Notes under the pieces: model-generated | Seen by the model: the letters and a program-made list of their open reading frames with translations, nothing else | Told to the model about the DNA's origin: nothing | Databases searched by the model: none | Part shown: positions 62,706 through 64,000 of the stretch, piece after piece | How positions within the stretch are numbered: position 1 is the stretch's first letter | Layout: the number at the start of each line of letters is the position of its first letter | Translations under genes and position numbers: made by a program | Assembly (NCBI RefSeq): GCF_017916325.1 | Contig: NC_090157.1 | Location: 5,001-69,000, forward strand | Origin: Leishmania martiniquensis | Lineage: Eukaryota; Euglenozoa; Kinetoplastea; Trypanosomatida; Trypanosomatidae | Length of the DNA stretch: 64,000 nucleotides | Direction of reading: 5' to 3'

Positions 62706-63176
62706 TCACAGAGAAAACAGATGTGCAATCGCAGGCTCGGGCGGGGGCGTGGGCACTTCAGTGTCTGTTGAATAGCGGGCATCACCCCATCTGCACGCCA
62801 TGCGGTCACTGCTCGTCACACTCGGTAGCCATAACCCACTATACAAGCCGCTGCCAGAGCAGGACTGGGCAAGAATGGCCTCCCCTCGTCTCGAAATGTC
62901 GCCATCCACCTCCCTTATGGCGATGGAATGGTAACGCCACGTTGCGTTTGTCGTTGAGCGCTGCATCGTGCACGGCAGTGCCGGGAAATGTCGGCCTTGA
63001 GTGGGAGATTGGTGACGAGGTCGTTGACTCATGCTGTTCGCAGCTGCTTCTACGGCAGTGACCGATTTGGCGACCCTATACGCCGACTCGTCGTGCGGCC
63101 ATGCGCCATGACCAAGGAGAAACTGAAGCGTGTGGTACACACGCGTCGGGTAAGCAACACCAGTAAGGATGCCCAC
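62706..63176 (-). mobile_element. second retroposon-like relic
   Basis: The minus-strand frame (156 codons) contains AILAQSCSGSG (about 62879-62847) and then DRMACRW...STDTEV (about 62807-62754). This follows the order LAQL-x-SG ... CRWC ... TxEH found in the post-RNase H region of ingi/L1Tc-type proteins, with key residues already lost (G in place of the second Cys, V in place of His). It lies about 0.7 kb upstream, in transcript sense, of the relic with the HHFVEC motif. The two are therefore either separate insertions or one element split by later insertion or expansion. Confidence 0.4.
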
Positions 63177-63199
63177 GTACTAGGGTAGTACAGCAGAAT

Positions 63200-63218
63200 A
63201 CACACACACACACACACA
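63200..63218 (+). repeat. (CA)n microsatellite
   Basis: Nine to ten uninterrupted AC units in non-coding DNA, one of several CA/GT tracts scattered through the spacers of this window. Confidence 0.85.
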
Positions 63219-64000
63219 CTGACAAAATTGGACAGAGCGAGGGAGAGAGAGATGATGGCGAGAGGAGGGGAGGAAGAGGGGGTAAGGTAAGAGAAACAAA
63301 GGCCAAAGTAGTGGAAAACGCGGGTACAAAGAAGGCTGGGCGTGTGGGGGGGGCGGCTGGACAGGAGAGAGAAAGAGCGCGCAGAGAGCCGAAGACGGAA
63401 GAGATATATATATAGATGACAACGAAAAACAGCACACATGTTAAAAGCAACGAGAGCAGCGCAAACAGTGAGCTTGAGGTCGAGACGAGGGAGGGGGGAG
63501 GCAAGGGCAAGCGGCTGCGGTAGGCAGGCACCAACATGCACCCTTAGTAGATGTTCGAGCCCATGAAAATTCGACTTACGAACGTTCTCCTCCCACCTCT
63601 CTTTGCGGGCTGGTTCGGGTCCCTCCGTGAAGAAGAGTACGGCACGAGGAACCAAAGACTGAGACGGAAAGCAGAGGTTCCTGTGGAGTAAGCAGCGTTG
63701 CACCCGTGGCAGCCCGCCGAGCACTGTTGGCGTTTGCAGATCCCCTCTTTACCAACGCGTCTGGCCCTCTCGCGCATCAGCAACGAACAGCGTGAAAAAG
63801 AACAGTGCGAGCTAGGAGGCCTAATGCTACTTGGATAAAGAAACAGTTACGCACACGCAGAGGTGCGTGCAGGGGCGTACATCTTAGGGCACAAGTGCGG
63901 CGAAGAAAAAAGGAGAACATAAGAGAAAAGAAAGACGAAGAAAAAGCAACCTCAAACACGTCACTCGCCTCTCACTTGTGGCGGCAACTGCGGTGACGGG

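Larger units (their letters stand above)
60374..64000. other. 3.6 kb gene-free right end with retroposon-like islands
   Basis: No functional gene was recognised. The part from 60.4 to 61.2 kb is ordinary spacer and the Dcc1 leader. From about 61.2 to 63.2 kb the DNA is GC-richer, with several degenerate minus-strand frames that resemble the C-terminal part of ingi/L1Tc-type retroposon proteins; these are listed separately. A CA repeat lies at 63200-63218 and a short AT repeat near 63404-63414. The stretch 63.2-64.0 kb is purine-rich on the plus strand. No telomeric repeat was seen. Confidence 0.6.

Overview
The window looks like nuclear DNA of a trypanosomatid, most probably Leishmania or a close relative. 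Every convincing protein gene lies on the minus strand. None contains an intron, and there is no operon-style packing. The genes are separated by long non-coding spacers that are purine-rich on the plus strand, so they are pyrimidine-rich in the transcript. Most starts lie just downstream of a polypyrimidine tract followed by AG, the mark of spliced-leader trans-splicing. A fused cap guanylyltransferase-methyltransferase (CGM1 type) is characteristic of trypanosomatids. From memory, not from a search, L. major has GMP synthase and ribosomal protein L11 near one end of chromosome 22, so this may be the syntenic region.

Layout in transcription order (right to left): 64.0-60.4 kb, no gene, but several degenerate stretches that look like ingi-type retroposon relics; Dcc1-like cohesion factor (60.4-59.0); protein with two ubiquitin-like folds and a possible BAG domain (58.0-56.6); two-finger CCCH RNA-binding protein (53.9-52.5); a 6.9 kb stretch without genes; coiled-coil protein (45.6-44.8); 82-aa RRM protein (43.8-43.5); GMP synthase (42.9-40.9); unknown 243-aa protein (37.7-37.0); an 11.8 kb gene desert (37.0-25.2); capping enzyme CGM1 (25.2-22.1); DnaJ-like protein without a J domain (21.4-20.4); ERCC1 (18.3-17.4); NF-X1 type zinc finger protein with RING and R3H domains (16.6-14.3); coiled-coil protein (13.0-11.4); SET-domain protein (10.7-9.8); ribosomal protein L11 (8.7-8.1); unknown 144-aa protein (7.4-7.0); CLN3/battenin-like membrane protein (3.6-1.7); spacer to the left end.

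The genes do not form one pathway, as expected for a trypanosomatid polycistronic unit, where neighbours share transcription rather than function. Themes present are RNA capping and mRNA control (CGM1, CCCH, RRM), DNA repair and cohesion (ERCC1, Dcc1), chaperones (J-less DnaJ, ubiquitin-like/BAG), nucleotide synthesis (GMP synthase), translation (L11) and lysosomal membrane function (CLN3). I found no strand switch, tRNA, rRNA, snRNA, CRISPR array or telomeric repeat. I see no obviously new multi-gene system. The most unusual items are the J-less DnaJ with a C-terminal prenylation box, the 11.8 kb desert with strong hairpins, and the retroposon relics.
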